From Trogon surrucura (Eukaryota > Chordata > Aves > Trogoniformes > Trogonidae): a DNA stretch of 64,000 nt. A program made the translations under genes and the position numbers. Shown piece after piece: positions 22,789 to 33,815 of the stretch. Location: assembly GCA_020746105.1 (NCBI GenBank), contig CM036621.1, positions 47,092,264 through 47,156,263 on the forward strand, in the 5' to 3' direction. The notes under the pieces were generated by a model. It had not been told where the DNA came from, made no database searches, and saw nothing but the letters and a program-made list of their open reading frames with translations. The number at the start of each line of letters is the position of its first letter. Position 1 is the stretch's first letter.

Positions 22789-23929
22789 CTTTAAGAGCCT
22801 TCAGTAGCAAACTTGGTTAAATGCCTTTTAAAAATTCCAATGTAAACAGTAACTCCTCATTCAACCAACTGCTAGCTTATCAGGCATCTCCTAAAACATT
22901 TTTTATGAAATAGCATTACACTAAGCCCATTTTATCCCTCCCAGAGCCGAGGAGCTTTCATGCAAAGGACTATGCTCAGAGCAGCTGACTATGAAGCAAT
23001 ATGACAGTGTTCATTCTGCTTGTTTTATAACACTTCAGCATTTTGTACAACAGATATCTCCTTACAAAGCGCCCACAAAATAAAATAACATGGCTGGCAA
23101 TACTCATTTTGATCTCTTTTCTTTAGGTTTTTCTTCTCTGAATGCAGCTCTTACACCTGGACTGTAAAAAAAGACAAAAAAAGGTCTGTAAAGGTCTTGC
23201 CTCTCATGCTTCAAGATAGTTACTAGGTTTAGCACTCTTTCCAAATTGTCTTACAGCCTTCATATGTTTTTGCAGAAGGTCTGCTGCACTTCATGCTACA
23301 ATTTAGCATTTCATAGACTGGTTTGAGTAGGAAGGGACCTTAAAAACCATTTAGTTCCAACCCCCTCCCATGGGCAGGGTCACTTCCCACGAGACCATGT
23401 TGCTCAAAGCCTCCTCCAACCTGGCCTTGAACACTTCCTATGACTCTTCCTATCTTCATTATGTGAATGCATAACAGCTTGCTCCCAAAAGACTTTTTCA
23501 CCATAAAAAGGTGCATATCTAGGAGACAGCTACCATCTTACTGACAGTCTGCTGTACCCACCCACCACTCAGCAGGACAGTGCCAAATCCTCCCTCACTC
23601 CTTATTTCTGGATTCTCACTGCAGCTAGCAGTTTCCTTCCCTTAAAAATCATATAGTAATATAGATCAGAATGAGTCTCTGGTTGTTCCCAGTCAAAAAC
23701 CCTCACAAAGCAGGGTCAACTTAGTGCACATTGCTTGTTAACACTCTGCCCTGCTCAAGCTGGAATAATTCCATGAAAGGAGACCCCCAAAGTCCTCTAA
23801 GCCTCTAAACGCTTTATCTCTGATGGGAACTTCCCACGCTGTAACTTGGCTCTAGCATCTCTCATTCTATCCCAGTGCATTCCCTAGAAAAATCAGCCTG
23901 TGGCTACACCCTCCAGCAGTATGGTCTCA
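22789..23929. other. Spacer between broken A-type exon and promoter island
   Basis: No gene is seen. A CR1 3' piece lies at about 23310-23440 (minus orientation: 'ggaagggaccttaaaaacca'). Confidence 0.55.
23310..23440 (-). mobile_element. CR1 3'-end fragment
   Basis: Reverse-strand CR1 3'UTR text 'gtaggaagggaccttaaa' followed by 'ccaacctggccttgaacac'. Confidence 0.7.
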
Positions 23930-24180
23930 CAGAATCACAGAATGGCTTGGGTTGGAAGGGACAGTAAAGATCACCTAGTTCCAACCTCGCTGCCGTGGGC
24001 AGGGACACCTCCCACTAAACCAGATCGTTCAAAGCCCCGTCCAACCTGGCCTGGAATGCTTCAGGGGGTTTGGAACTAGAAGATCTTCAAGGTCTCTTCC
24101 GACGTGAACCATTCCATGATTTTATGACTTCCAGCGATGTGGATCAACTTCCCTGGGCAACCCGTTCCGGTGCCTCGCTC
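23930..24180. mobile_element. Nested CR1 fragments
   Basis: A minus-strand CR1 (cacagaatcacagaatggc, 23930-24060) is interrupted by a plus-strand CR1 3' end (about 24064-24127, ending 'ccatgattttatga'). The minus-strand text resumes at 'cttccctgggcaacccgttcc'. The second copy of this region (39394 onward) lacks the inserted plus-strand piece. Confidence 0.65.
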
Positions 24181-24466
24181 CCCTCAGAGCCTCCACTCCA
24201 CCTTCCCTTCTCCAGGCTGAACTCGGCGGGTACCACCTTCCTCTCTCCCCCTCACACGCTCCCCACGCCCGGAGCCCCCACGGCGCCGGGCCCGGTCTCC
24301 GGGCGCGGCCTCACCGGTACCAACGCGAGGCCGAGGACAGGTGCCCACGGCCGCTCCGCAGCACCGGAGCTGGTGGGACACAAACTCCCGGCCACACTCA
24401 CCGCTCAGAGCCAGCAACCGGAGCCGAACCGGCGCTCACCGCCACCGCCACGGCCCCGACGCCGCC

Positions 24467-24479
24467 GCCGCCATGTTTG
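24467..24479 (-). promoter_or_regulatory. YY1-like motif
   Basis: GCCGCCATGTTTG on the plus strand, i.e. AACATGGCGGC on the minus strand, typical at or just downstream of TATA-less start sites. Copy at 39729-39741. Confidence 0.55.
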
Positions 24480-24676
24480 TTGTAGCGCCGCGCAAAGCAC
24501 GCCGGGACCCACAGGCCGTGGCGCCTCCGGGACCTCACAGCCCCGGACAAGCCCCAGAGAGGGAACAGCAGCGAGGGGCGCCGCCTGCAAACCCGGGGCA
24601 AGAAAGCGCCGAGCTGGGGCGCCGAGGCGAAGCAAAGACGGTCGGGCGAGGCAGCCCTGCGGCGGGCCAGCGCGCA

Positions 24677-24760
24677 CGGCCCGCTGGGAGTCGTAGTGCG
24701 GCGCCGGAGCCTCACGGCAGAGGGGCGGGTGGTGCCGCAAGGGCTTCTGGGGGCTGTAGT
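24677..24760 (-). promoter_or_regulatory. Two ZNF143/THAP11-like (SBS) motifs
   Basis: Minus-strand ACTACGACTCCCAGCGGG (24677-24696) and ACTACAGCCCCCAGAAGCCC (24741-24760) resemble the SBS consensus of housekeeping promoters. Copies at 39939-39958 and 40003-40022. Confidence 0.5.
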
Positions 24761-25440
24761 TCCCTGGCGGCCGCAGGGCAGGGCGGGAAGCAGCCTCGCG
24801 GGGACACCGCCCCGCCGCGCGGGTTAGGGGGAGCGTTGCCATGGAGACGGCGAGTCTGCCCAGGGGCCGGAGGAGGCCGAGCCCGGCCCGACGGAGCTGC
24901 TGCTGCGGGGTGGGCCGGGCAGGGGAGGTCTCGCCCAAAACGACCAGCAGGGAAGAGGCCTGCTGAAGCCTTGAGGAAGAAAACAGCTGGGGATGATGCT
25001 CAGTGTACCAGCCTTGCACCTTGGGACTGCAAACACAGAGGGGCCTGGACAGCAATCAGGGAAGGCAGCTCCCGCTTGGAAGCATCTGCCTTCCTAACGC
25101 TGCTGTCACGCCTGGAGTGACCCAGCTGGTACCTCCCTTGCTGCCACAACTGACTCTCCCTGTGGTCCTCTGTGATCACGCACATCACGCCAGCGGTGCC
25201 ACAGGCAGCAATCATGGTAACACAACGCCCCACTGCAGCTCCTTTCCCATGGGGTTGTCCACTCCTCCCCCAGCACACTCCACCTATGCAGCGAAGTCCT
25301 ACAAAACCTGACTATCATGTTGAGAAGCTTGTTCTCTGCTGAACACCCAGGAGCTCCAATGACTCAGAACAGGAAAGGGTTACCAGAGTAGGCTTTACAA
25401 GTAATGAAAAAAAATCCCAAACCACTCACAACACAAAGCA

Positions 25441-25453
25441 GTGAATCATTAAC
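25441..25453 (+). promoter_or_regulatory. HNF1-like site upstream of exon A1
   Basis: GTGAATCATTAAC differs from the HNF1 palindrome GTTAATNATTAAC at one base. It lies 124 bp before the start codon. HNF1 control is known for UGT1A promoters. Unlike A2 and A3, no TATAAAG follows it. Confidence 0.65.
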
Positions 25454-25576
25454 TAGACGATTAAGACAAAGTAACAGAACTCCACAGATGAACTAAGCTG
25501 CTTCCACCAAAAGCAGCTTCAGGCTACAGCCTGAAGGAGAAGACTCTTCCCCAGTCCACATTCTGGCCACAGGAAC

Positions 25577-26422
25577 ATGACTTTGCAGCTCTGCTCTGCC
25601 TGGATTTTTATCCTCCTCCTTCCAAGCCTGGCAGATGGAGGCAAACTCCTGGTGGTGCCCATGGTTGGAAGCCACTGGCTTAGCATGCAGCCTGTGGTTG
25701 AAAAGCTCGCTGAGAGAGGACATGAAGTGGTGGTGCTTCTGCCAGAAGTCAGCTGGAACACGGGAGTGACAGACGCATACACGGTGAAAACATACCCAGT
25801 GTCTCAAACACTAGAAGAGCTGGAGAAGGCCTTTCAGGAGTACGTTGCCACCCACCTGAAGGATCTGCCTTTCCCATTGAATGCTGTAGCACAATACAAC
25901 ATATCAGAGCATGTTTTCAGTACATTCTTTGTTCAGTGCAAGGACCTGTTCAGGAGCAAGGAGACCCTGCAGTACCTGAATCAAAGCAACTTCGATGCTG
26001 TCCTAACAGACCCTGCTTTTATGTGTGGAGCAATACTTGCAAATTATTTTTCTCTTCCATTTGTGTTCTTCATGAGGGGATTTCCTTGCAACCTACACTA
26101 TGCAGCACCACAATGTCCAAGCCCTCTTTCCTACATCCCAAGACTCTTTACCTTCAACTCGGACCACATGACTTTTTTCCAGAGAGTGGAAAATGCATTG
26201 GTTTCTCTCCTGGAGCTTGAGTACTGTAATGGTTTCTACAGAGAAGCATTAAAGCTGTCTTCTGAAGTTCTGCAGAGAGATGTAACCCTGACAGATCTCC
26301 TGAACTCTGCTTCCATTTGGATTCTGAGATTTGACTTTGTGTTTGAGTATGTGAGACCAGTGATGCCCAATATGGTCTTTGTCGGAGGTATCAACTGTGC
26401 TCAGAAGAAACCACTGTCTAAG
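25577..26422 (+). CDS. UGT1A: UGT1A alternative first exon A1
   Basis: Encodes the N-terminal 282 residues of a UDP-glucuronosyltransferase: an ER signal peptide (about residues 1-20, MTLQLCSAWIFILLLPSLAD) and the aglycone-binding domain of an ER-lumenal enzyme that glucuronidates lipophilic compounds. Catalytic His33 lies in GSHWLSM and its Asp partner is Asp145 in FDAVLTDP. There is one sequon, NIS, at 108. The 846-nt exon ends ...KKPLSK|GTATGT in phase 0 and would splice to shared exons 2-5 beyond the window. The ATG is in a good context (aacATGA). The first about 72 codons and the 5' leader are identical to A2 and A3, and residues 73-282 differ. The downstream 0.9 kb is shared with A2. 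Confidence 0.93.
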
Positions 26423-27257
26423 GTATGTTCTTTTTCCTCCACATGAAGTTTCCATTCTGGTTAAATTAAAACACCTTCTCTAAAGTGAGTCTAAAGGCAC
26501 AATATTTGAGAGAGGTCTGTGCACAAAAATCTAGAGAAGTTCTAAGAGTACTACGTTTATCAAAGACATTGGCCTAAAGAAGTTGGGCAACGTTCCCATT
26601 ACAGTTCTGGGCAGCCTTAAGTGCCACCTGCTCTTGTGTTAGGATACAGCCACTAACTTCAGGATCACATATGATCATTTTCATGTGATTTCTTTTCACT
26701 GCTTAAGAAAGAAATGCTGCCCTAGAAATGATCTCTGTTCTGTGATTTGCTCAGCTGCCTGCTGTTTCTTGCTGCTAGAAAGACTTGGAGTGAGGTTACT
26801 TTCCAATGTACAGTCAGCATACTATGACTTTTATCAGTTGTTTTTCCTCTGAAGCCATGGTAGCCAAAGTACACACTGCCTTCTCCTGTGCAGGCAAATG
26901 GCAGTGGATCTCCAGTGCTATGTAAAATGTAAGGGGGGAAAAAGGTAGGTGCATGTCAGCAGCGACAAAACTGCGTTTTACTGTCATCCTTCTGCCTGGA
27001 ACTGCTTAGCTTCAAAAAAACGACCAGGTTCAGAGATAGAAGGATTCCTGCTGACAAGCCTGATCCATCATCCCGGAAACCGGGAAATCAAATTATGTCA
27101 TCTGCAGACTCTTGCATTTGAGGAACCTTTTCCTGTTTGTGAGACCCAGAGCATAGGGCGGTGAGAAATCTCATCTAACAACAGGAAAACCAATCCAGTA
27201 GCAGAAATCAACACTTGAGGCTACCTCAACAAGTATTTGGCTTTGCATCTAGTTTTA
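26423..27257. repeat. A1 downstream sequence, shared with A2
   Basis: Splice donor and proximal intron, nearly identical to 34662-35519 (for example 'ccattctggttaaattaaaacacc'). No gene is visible. A3 does not share it. Confidence 0.75.
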
Positions 27258-28060
27258 TTACTTGTCTTTGTCTGAAGTAAACAGAAACAAATTTGTTCCT
27301 TGATTTTGCTTTTTAGATAAGTCTTTCCTAAGAGGCTGCACTTTCTGAAGTTAGCAGCGTGTTTTTTGCAGACAGTGTTTGCTAGTGGAAGTGATAATGC
27401 TGATGGTTCCAGTTACTACCAGGGATTGGGATGCAGAGAGGATCTTGTTTATACTTACTCCTGAAGTGACCAAAGTCACTGCTAGATCTTCTGTGACACA
27501 CTGGGTGTGTTTGGAAGTAAAAAGGTCGCAAGGAAGTAAAAAGGTCGCAAGCACATAAAAGGTTACACCTCTGGGGAGGAATGGACAGGACACATGACCA
27601 ACAAATATATTCTGTTCCATATACGTCTTGTTGAGTATAAAGCTGAGGGATCACGGGTGTTAAGGCCTCATCCTCAATGGCTGGTGTCTGAGGAGGACTC
27701 AGTCCAATCCTCTGCCTTTGGTCTTGATCCTGATTTCCCAAATTCAGGTCCTGCATCCAGTTCCCCTCTGCTGCCAAGTCAGGGACTTGCCCAGTGGCTG
27801 CCTGCTCCACAGCATCACTGGGGATTGCTAATGGGCAAAGGGAGTTGGGTTAGATGTTGGTTTTGTATATATTTGTATGTACTTCGTTGTTTTCATTATT
27901 TCCTTATTAGTACTATTATTGTTTATTAAAGCTGCTTTTGCTTTCTTTTCTAGTATATAAGACTCTCTGCTTTATGCCCTTTCCCTTCTGATCTGGAGAG
28001 GGAGAGGGGTTGGGGAGCATCTGTCAGCATTTAGTGCCCGTCCCAGCCCGTATCCTGAAT
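27258..28060 (+). mobile_element. LTR-like element in unit 1
   Basis: Same family as 20397-21156 (aggctgcactttctgaagt; TATA-like gagtataaag at about 27633). The empty site is visible at about 49255 in unit 3 (ctagttttagtgctgctcat). An internally deleted version sits at the same place in unit 2 (35520-35882). Ends are approximate. Confidence 0.6.
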
Positions 28061-29597
28061 AGCACAGCTCATACAACGAGGAGCTGCTGGGGCATCAGTT
28101 TGCGATCCTCTTCCCTTGGTGCCACTCACTGTTTGCAGCTCTTTTTAGAACAGATCCACACAGATTTTTTTTACTACTCTCTGTTCACCTCTAATTTATC
28201 TCTTTTTCTTTTCTTTTTTTTTTTTAAATTCTGTCCTAGTTGTCGCCTCACCTTTTGCACAGTTTTTGCTCTGATGGTCTCATTCTAAAAGTAGGGAGTC
28301 TGCGGAGTCCAAAGGCAAGTGTGGCCACACAAGCAAGAAACAGGGACTTTGTACTGGCTGTTGCCAGCCAGCTGATTTTGCTGTTGAAAATTATACTCAA
28401 GCGCAGAGCAGAAAACACAGCAGGTAGCAGGATCCAAATGGATTTGGTAATTTTCTTTATCTCCAAATCTCCAGCGTTTAATCAGAATTATTTCTACATC
28501 TGTTTGGTCTGGTGCTTTCAGTCTGTGCCTCAGAAAACTATCTCCCTCCTCTCACATCCCATACTTGGCCCTCTCCAGAAAGCACTTCTCTGTGTCTAAA
28601 AGTTGTTGGCCCATGTCAGCGTGACAGTGTGGAGCTACACAGAGCAGTGGTAGCAGGCTTTGGGTGACTGCTGAGAGAAAGCCCATTGCCTAAGGCTTTA
28701 AGGATTTGTATCTCCACAGAGAAGAGACTGGGAGTCCCAGGAAGGAAGAGAACAAACTTTGTGCTGCTGATAGTTTTGCATCGGCTCTTTCCTTCCCAAG
28801 GACTTCTTCTTTAGCACTTCCCAGAGGACTGTGGTTTGGCATTGCTTTTACTTGCAGAAAGACAAAACATTCCTGCAGCAAAAACCCAAGGGCCTGAGTT
28901 CACTGAAAGTTTCCAGAGGACAGCACCACATGCCAGCAAACGAGGGGTCACCTCACCCTAGTACAGACCTTTCTTTGGAGACCCAAGCTGGCAGATTACC
29001 ACCCAGACTTTTGATACCGCCCCAGCAATCCGTTTCTCCCTCAGGAAACATGACCTCAGGGGAGAGGTTGTGAGTAGATTCAAACCCAGAGATCCAACTA
29101 CCAAGTTCCAGGCTAATACAACCAAGAGAGGATCTCTCTTCTGATACAAAGTTGGGCTGCTGCTCAGAAGGGAGAGAAAAGGCATGCGTTTGTCAGAGCT
29201 CATACATGAAGAGAACCAGGAGACACCTGTATGTGGTTCCTTAAGTTACTGCCTCTATCTGTGAAAGGAGGACAGCTCAGAAACCTGCTTTGCTTGTTGG
29301 GGTTCTCCAGGTGTTAGCAGGAGAAACTATGTCTCTTGCTAAATTTTGTCTTGCTCACAATAAATAAAAAGGGTTTTCAGGACAGTGAGCAAAGACAAAG
29401 GCTCCTTCTTTGTGTCCCACCAGGTCTGAGCTGGCCTCCATTCCCTTCACTGGCCCTGAACCCACAATTTACTTGTTTTTCTTCAGTCTAGTACTATGGT
29501 GAGAAAAGCCAAACAGGATGATTATCCTCCTCCTGAAATTTGGGACTGTATGGTGTGTCCTGGCAGCTGTGATGTATTTATAAAACTTGCAGCTTTC
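28061..29597. other. B-type upstream block and unit-1 spacer
   Basis: 28061-28310 matches 35885-36130 and 49262-49500, the conserved block upstream of B-type exons (gaggagctgctggggcatca). The following 1.3 kb has no match that I recognise in the window and no gene. Confidence 0.6.
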
Positions 29598-30118
29598 ACA
29601 GAATCACACAACAGTTGGACTTGGAAGGGACCTCCAGGGATCATTTAGTCCAACCCCCCCCGCTAAACATATTCTCCCAGAACACATTACACAGGATTGC
29701 ATCCAGGCGATTTTTTAAATATCTCTAGAGAAGGAGACTCCACAACCTCTCTGGGCAGCCTGTTTGTGACAAAGCACCGGCTTAGTCACACTCACAGTAA
29801 AAAAATGTTTCCTCATGTTTAGAAGAAACTTCCTGCGTTCTACAAGGGGCCTGTTGCCCCTTGTCCTGTCACTGGGCACTACTGAAATGAGTTTGGTTCC
29901 ATCCTCCACACACACATCCTTTAGATATTTATAGACATTGTTGAGGTCTCCCCTCAGCCTTCTCTTCCCCATGCTGAACAGTCCCAGCTCTCTCTACCTT
30001 TCTCGTAAGAGATACGCTCCACTCCCTCAATCATCTTTGTTGCCCTCCGCTAGACTCTCTCCAGTAGTTCCCTGTCGCTCTTGAGCTCGGGAGCCCAGAA
30101 CTGGACACAGGGGGTTTG
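29598..30118 (-). mobile_element. CR1 3' fragment in unit 1
   Basis: Minus-strand CR1 from 'cacagaatcacacaacag' to 'gcccagaactggacacag'. Its right half recurs at 37006-37262 in unit 2, so it predates the unit duplication. Confidence 0.85.
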
Positions 30119-30454
30119 ACTTCTTTCAGAAGGTGAGGATTTGCCATCAGCCTTCTTCATTCAGGTTAGGTGTCCTCAGTTTGGCTAGTCCATAAGACAA
30201 GTGGTGTTTCCACTTCCACTCCTTTTGCTGGGTGTATTTTAAAGGTTGATGTTTCAAAGCAAAACCAGGCTACGTTTCTCACTGGGTACTTACCCACTCG
30301 ATGGTATTAAGCACAAGTATTACTACAAGATGGCATCCCTGGTCTTCGTTTTGTGAAGGAAGGAGTGTGCTGACATACTTCCAAACGTAAAAACAGCCAG
30401 AAAGTTCAAACAAAGTTTATCTATTTTCAAGAACATCATGCCTCCCTTCCTTAG

Positions 30455-30893
30455 AATCACAGAATCATAGAATCGCAGAACAGTTTCAGCTGGAAGAGAC
30501 CATCAAGATAAAATTGAGTCCAACCTTTGTCTTAGCCCTATTGACACCACTAAACGATGTCTCTCAGCACAGTATCTACCCATCTCTTAAACACCTCCAG
30601 GGATGGCAACTCAGCCACCTCCCTGGGCAGCATGTTCGAATGCCTGACAACCCTCTCAGTAAATAAATTCTTCCTAAAATCCAACCTGTGCCTCCCCTTG
30701 CACAACTTAAGGCCATTTCCCCTTGTCCTGTCACTCGCCACTAGGGAAAAAAGACCAACCCTCACCTTGCTACAACCTCCTTTCAGGTAGTTGTAGAAAG
30801 CAATAAGGTCTCCTCTCAGTCTCCTCCAGGCTAAACAGCCCCAGATCCCTCAGTTGTTCGGCATATGACACATGCTCCAAACCCTTGTTATAT
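30455..30893 (-). mobile_element. CR1 3' fragment, unit-1-specific
   Basis: Minus-strand CR1 beginning 'aatcacagaatcatagaatcg' (shortened) and ending 'catgctccaaacccttgtt'. The equivalent site in unit 2 (near 37608) has no insert. Confidence 0.85.
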
Positions 30894-31031
30894 GAGCAAT
30901 TGCAATATTGAAAGATAACCACAATAATACTGGGAAGCAAGATATTTCTGCAGAAAAGTTAAAGCATCCTTGGATTTTCAAATAAAAGAGTGTGTTGGAT
31001 GCCTCCAGAGCCGAAATCTTCAATTTACTGC

Positions 31032-31400
31032 TGAAGAAGGGTCCCTTCGGAGAGCCGGCCAAATAACGACCATCCCACCAATATGGCTACAAGTCGTCCC
31101 CCCTTTATTGCTCCGGACAGCTCAATCTATACAGTTAAGCAGTGTCCACGCACCTGCCCCTTGACGGAGTTGGCCAGTTAGAGGTTTACACGCACCTGCG
31201 TTTTATTGGATAGTGCCATTCAACTATGCAGGCGGCTCTCGCCCCTCCTCTCCCCCCAGCAAGGCTACAAAACAGCTATACCTCCTCCTCTCTGTGCCCC
31301 AAGGCAGTTCCAAGGACAGAGCCTTTGTTTAGGCCTAAGCTGAGTTGTCCAAACCTTTAAAGGGATACCGCGCCTCTGCTCCACAAGAAATTCCTCTACA
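31032..31400 (-). mobile_element. Solo LTR with perfect 6-bp target duplication
   Basis: A 369-bp element starting TGAAGAAGGG and ending CCTCTACA, flanked by TACTGC at 31026-31031 and 31401-31406. The empty site is intact at unit 2 (about 37747-37752). Two AATAAA signals on the minus strand indicate that it reads leftwards. A 6-bp duplication fits ERV1- or ERVK-type integration. No internal genes. Confidence 0.88.
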
Positions 31401-31406
31401 TACTGC

Positions 31407-31570
31407 TACTGAAATTCTCTTCCATTTCCGTGTTTTCACTGGCATACTGGGATATTTCTTCTTCTGATATCTTTAATTGTAGCTGAAGGTACAAAAATCC
31501 TGGTGATACCTCAGAATGGAAGTCACTGGCTCAGCATCTGCCCAGCAGTGGGTAAACTCCAGCAAGGAAG
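31407..31570 (+). pseudogene. UGT1A B-type first exon, broken copy B1
   Basis: Homologous to the first about 54 codons of the 49742 exon (ILVIPQNGSHWLSI region). The start codon position reads AAT, and homology ends abruptly after 'ctccagcaa'. Its leader, about 30962-31031, is separated from it by the LTR at 31032. Confidence 0.85.
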
Positions 31571-32990
31571 AGCCCTCATGGAGGCTGGGGATGCTTCTCC
31601 TCCTGACCCTTCTGGTCTAGCTCCCAACCTGAGGTAGATTGGACCCATCAGGTGGAGGCCAGGGTTCATACCAGCATTGGGACTGCAAATACAGAGGAGC
31701 CTGGACAGCAATCAGAGAAGGCAGCTCATTCTTTGAAACAGGTAGCTGTTTGCATCTGCCTTCCTAACACTGCTGTCATGCCCTGAGTGACTCAGCTGGT
31801 ACCTCACTTGCTGACAGCACTGACTCTCCCTGCGGTCCTCTGTGATCACGCACATCACGCCAGCGGTGCCACCGGCAGCAATCATGATAACACAACATGC
31901 CTTGTTCCCACCGCAGCCCCATTCCCTTGGGGTTGTCCACTCCTCCCCCAGCACACCCCAGCTATGCGGCTTCTAACCCAATTTCGAAGTTTCTACTGCC
32001 TTCTTGCACTGGCTAACACGTGTGAGAAGCATGGAACAATTAACTAACAGTCCCTTGAACCCAGCAGAGTTTAAATGATCAAGCAACCCTTGCCAGATAT
32101 CCAAGCCAACTAAGGTAGTAGCTGGCTAACTCTCAGTCACTCACAGTCAGCTCTAAGGCACTGATTAACTTCACCCAACCTGACCTTGCTTTTGCACACA
32201 CTCCCTACACATTATGGTGCTGCCAGGTTTGGAATGCAGACTCATCCTGCTACAGAAGGGAGTGCAGAGCAGGACGTTTCCCTACCGCTTCTCTGCTTAC
32301 CCCTCTTGAGCAAATGGGAGGTACCACTACAAAACATATAGTCAATGTTTTGTGAGAACATGCTGTTTGCTAAACCAATCCTTTTTCCCACAATCATTTT
32401 TAAGTGCGTTATATACAGCTGGAGATAATAACGTGGTTCAGTTTTTATTCTTTGTTTTTCTGTTAAAATTTATATTAATATAAATGATTCTGAGTAAATA
32501 TCTTTCACTTTTACCTCATTACCTCAGAGCTTCTCCCCCTACACTGCAGCTCAGGTATTTTTTTTTTTTGAAAAGCCATCAGGTGCTTGAAAGAAAACGA
32601 TGGTTTGCTACTTACTCAGTCTTTTCCCTATGCTAGGAAAGGTGGGAAAAAGAAATAAAATGGCTGAAAGGAAAACATACAGGAAACAATACGTAATTAA
32701 TTTCATCCTATCGACGGTGGTATTAAAGACAGCGAAAAGAAGTGGTGTTTGTGAGGGACAGAGGCTGCATGGATCTAAATATCCTATGTTTCATTATTAC
32801 TCCATGTCACAGTGCTATCTAGACATCTAACTGTTTCAGCATTGGTAACGGCAAAAGCCACAATGGAACTGACGGCTCTTGCAAGCCCACGCCTGCACAG
32901 AAGCATCTCGTTAGCTAAGTCAGGTGCAATGCCTGCGCTCACACCTGAGTCTCTGCTGCACAGTTCAAGCCATGTGTGGAGTAGAGAGTC
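31571..32990. other. Spacer upstream of A2
   Basis: 31675-32000 matches 25020-25290, 38015-38300 and 40280-40505, the repeated spacer of A-type units. 32200-32800 matches 38520-39130 and 43640-44230. No gene seen. Confidence 0.6.
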
Positions 32991-33095
32991 ATAGAATCAT
33001 TAAAGTTGGAAAAGACCTCCAAGGTCAGCACATCAACCATCAACCAACACTTCCATGACCACAAAACCATGAGGAGTAGTCCTTAAAACACATTC
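32991..33095 (-). mobile_element. CR1 3'-end fragment
   Basis: 'catagaatcattaaagttgg' and onward. The same insertion is seen at 39283 and 44250, so it predates these duplications. Confidence 0.7.
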
Positions 33096-33670
33096 AGCGC
33101 ATGTCTTGGGCCTGGCCCCTGCTTGATGTACAGGCAAGTGGTGAGAAACATTCACCTGCCCGAGGGCCATGTCACGGGCTGTGGAACCACAGCGTTACTG
33201 CTCTGAAGCAGAGTCTGGCCTTCAGCTTGAGGCATCTCTGCAGCCTCAGCTGCCAGGTCAGCCTCTCCCAGTGCCTCTTCCTTGTGTCACTGCAGGCTGT
33301 GGAGGTTTCTCGTAGCTCGGGAGAGTTGCTTCATCAGCTCTTTCCCGCTATCGTGAGGATCTCCTGTTCTGTCCTCAGAAAAATTCTCTGAACATCCATC
33401 CATTTCTCCAACCACGATGAAATTTGTTGAGCCATCTTTCATTTGTTAAAGTTGGTGTTGGAATTGTTCACACCAGACTTGCCTTCCTTAGTCTTAGCCA
33501 AAGTGTAAGACAATAAACATCAATGATCAACAGAGAAAGCCTATGAAATCTGACTAGCACACTGAGAAGCTTGTTCTCTGTTGAACACTGCAGAGCTCTG
33601 ATGACTCAGAACAGGAAAGACATATTTGATTTGTGTTTCAATAACGAAAAAAATCCAAACCACCCATAAC
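33096..33670. repeat. A2 upstream block shared with A3
   Basis: Matches 44350-44930 closely (cttgggcctggcccctgctt). A1 lacks most of it. No gene. Confidence 0.7.
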
Positions 33671-33678
33671 ACAAAGCA

Positions 33679-33710
33679 GTGAATCATTAACTAGAAGATT
33701 ATCTATAAAG
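33679..33710 (+). promoter_or_regulatory. HNF1-like site and TATA box of exon A2
   Basis: GTGAATCATTAAC at 33679-33691, followed 12 bp later by TATAAAG at 33704-33710, about 106 bp before the ATG. Confidence 0.65.
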
Positions 33711-33815
33711 CAGCAGAACTCCACAGATGAACTAAGCTGCTTCCACCAAAAGCAGCTTCAGGCTACAGCCTGAAGGAGAAGACTCTTCCCCAGTCCACAT
33801 TCTGGCCACAGGAAC

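Larger units (their letters stand above)
24150..24960 (-). promoter_or_regulatory. CpG-rich island, probable USP40 promoter and 5'UTR exon
   Basis: Very GC- and CpG-rich and TATA-less. A YY1-type GCCGCCATGTTTG lies at 24467-24479. Two minus-strand ZNF143/SBS-like motifs (ACTACA/G..CCCAG type) lie at 24677-24696 and 24741-24760. On the minus strand a donor GTGAGC follows ...GGTGGCG at 24440, so a non-coding exon ending at 24440 and splicing to the 14813 acceptor is plausible. The location upstream of USP40 on the correct strand supports this. Long frames here on both strands are by-products of base composition. A nearly identical copy lies 15262 bp to the right. Confidence 0.7.

Noticed and set aside
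24070-25120. Open frames of 208-259 residues on both strands of the GC-rich island, repeated at 39.4-40.4 kb
   Set aside because: Pro/Arg/Ala/Gly-rich composition on every frame, no homology or domains recognised; expected in a CpG island lacking stop codons.
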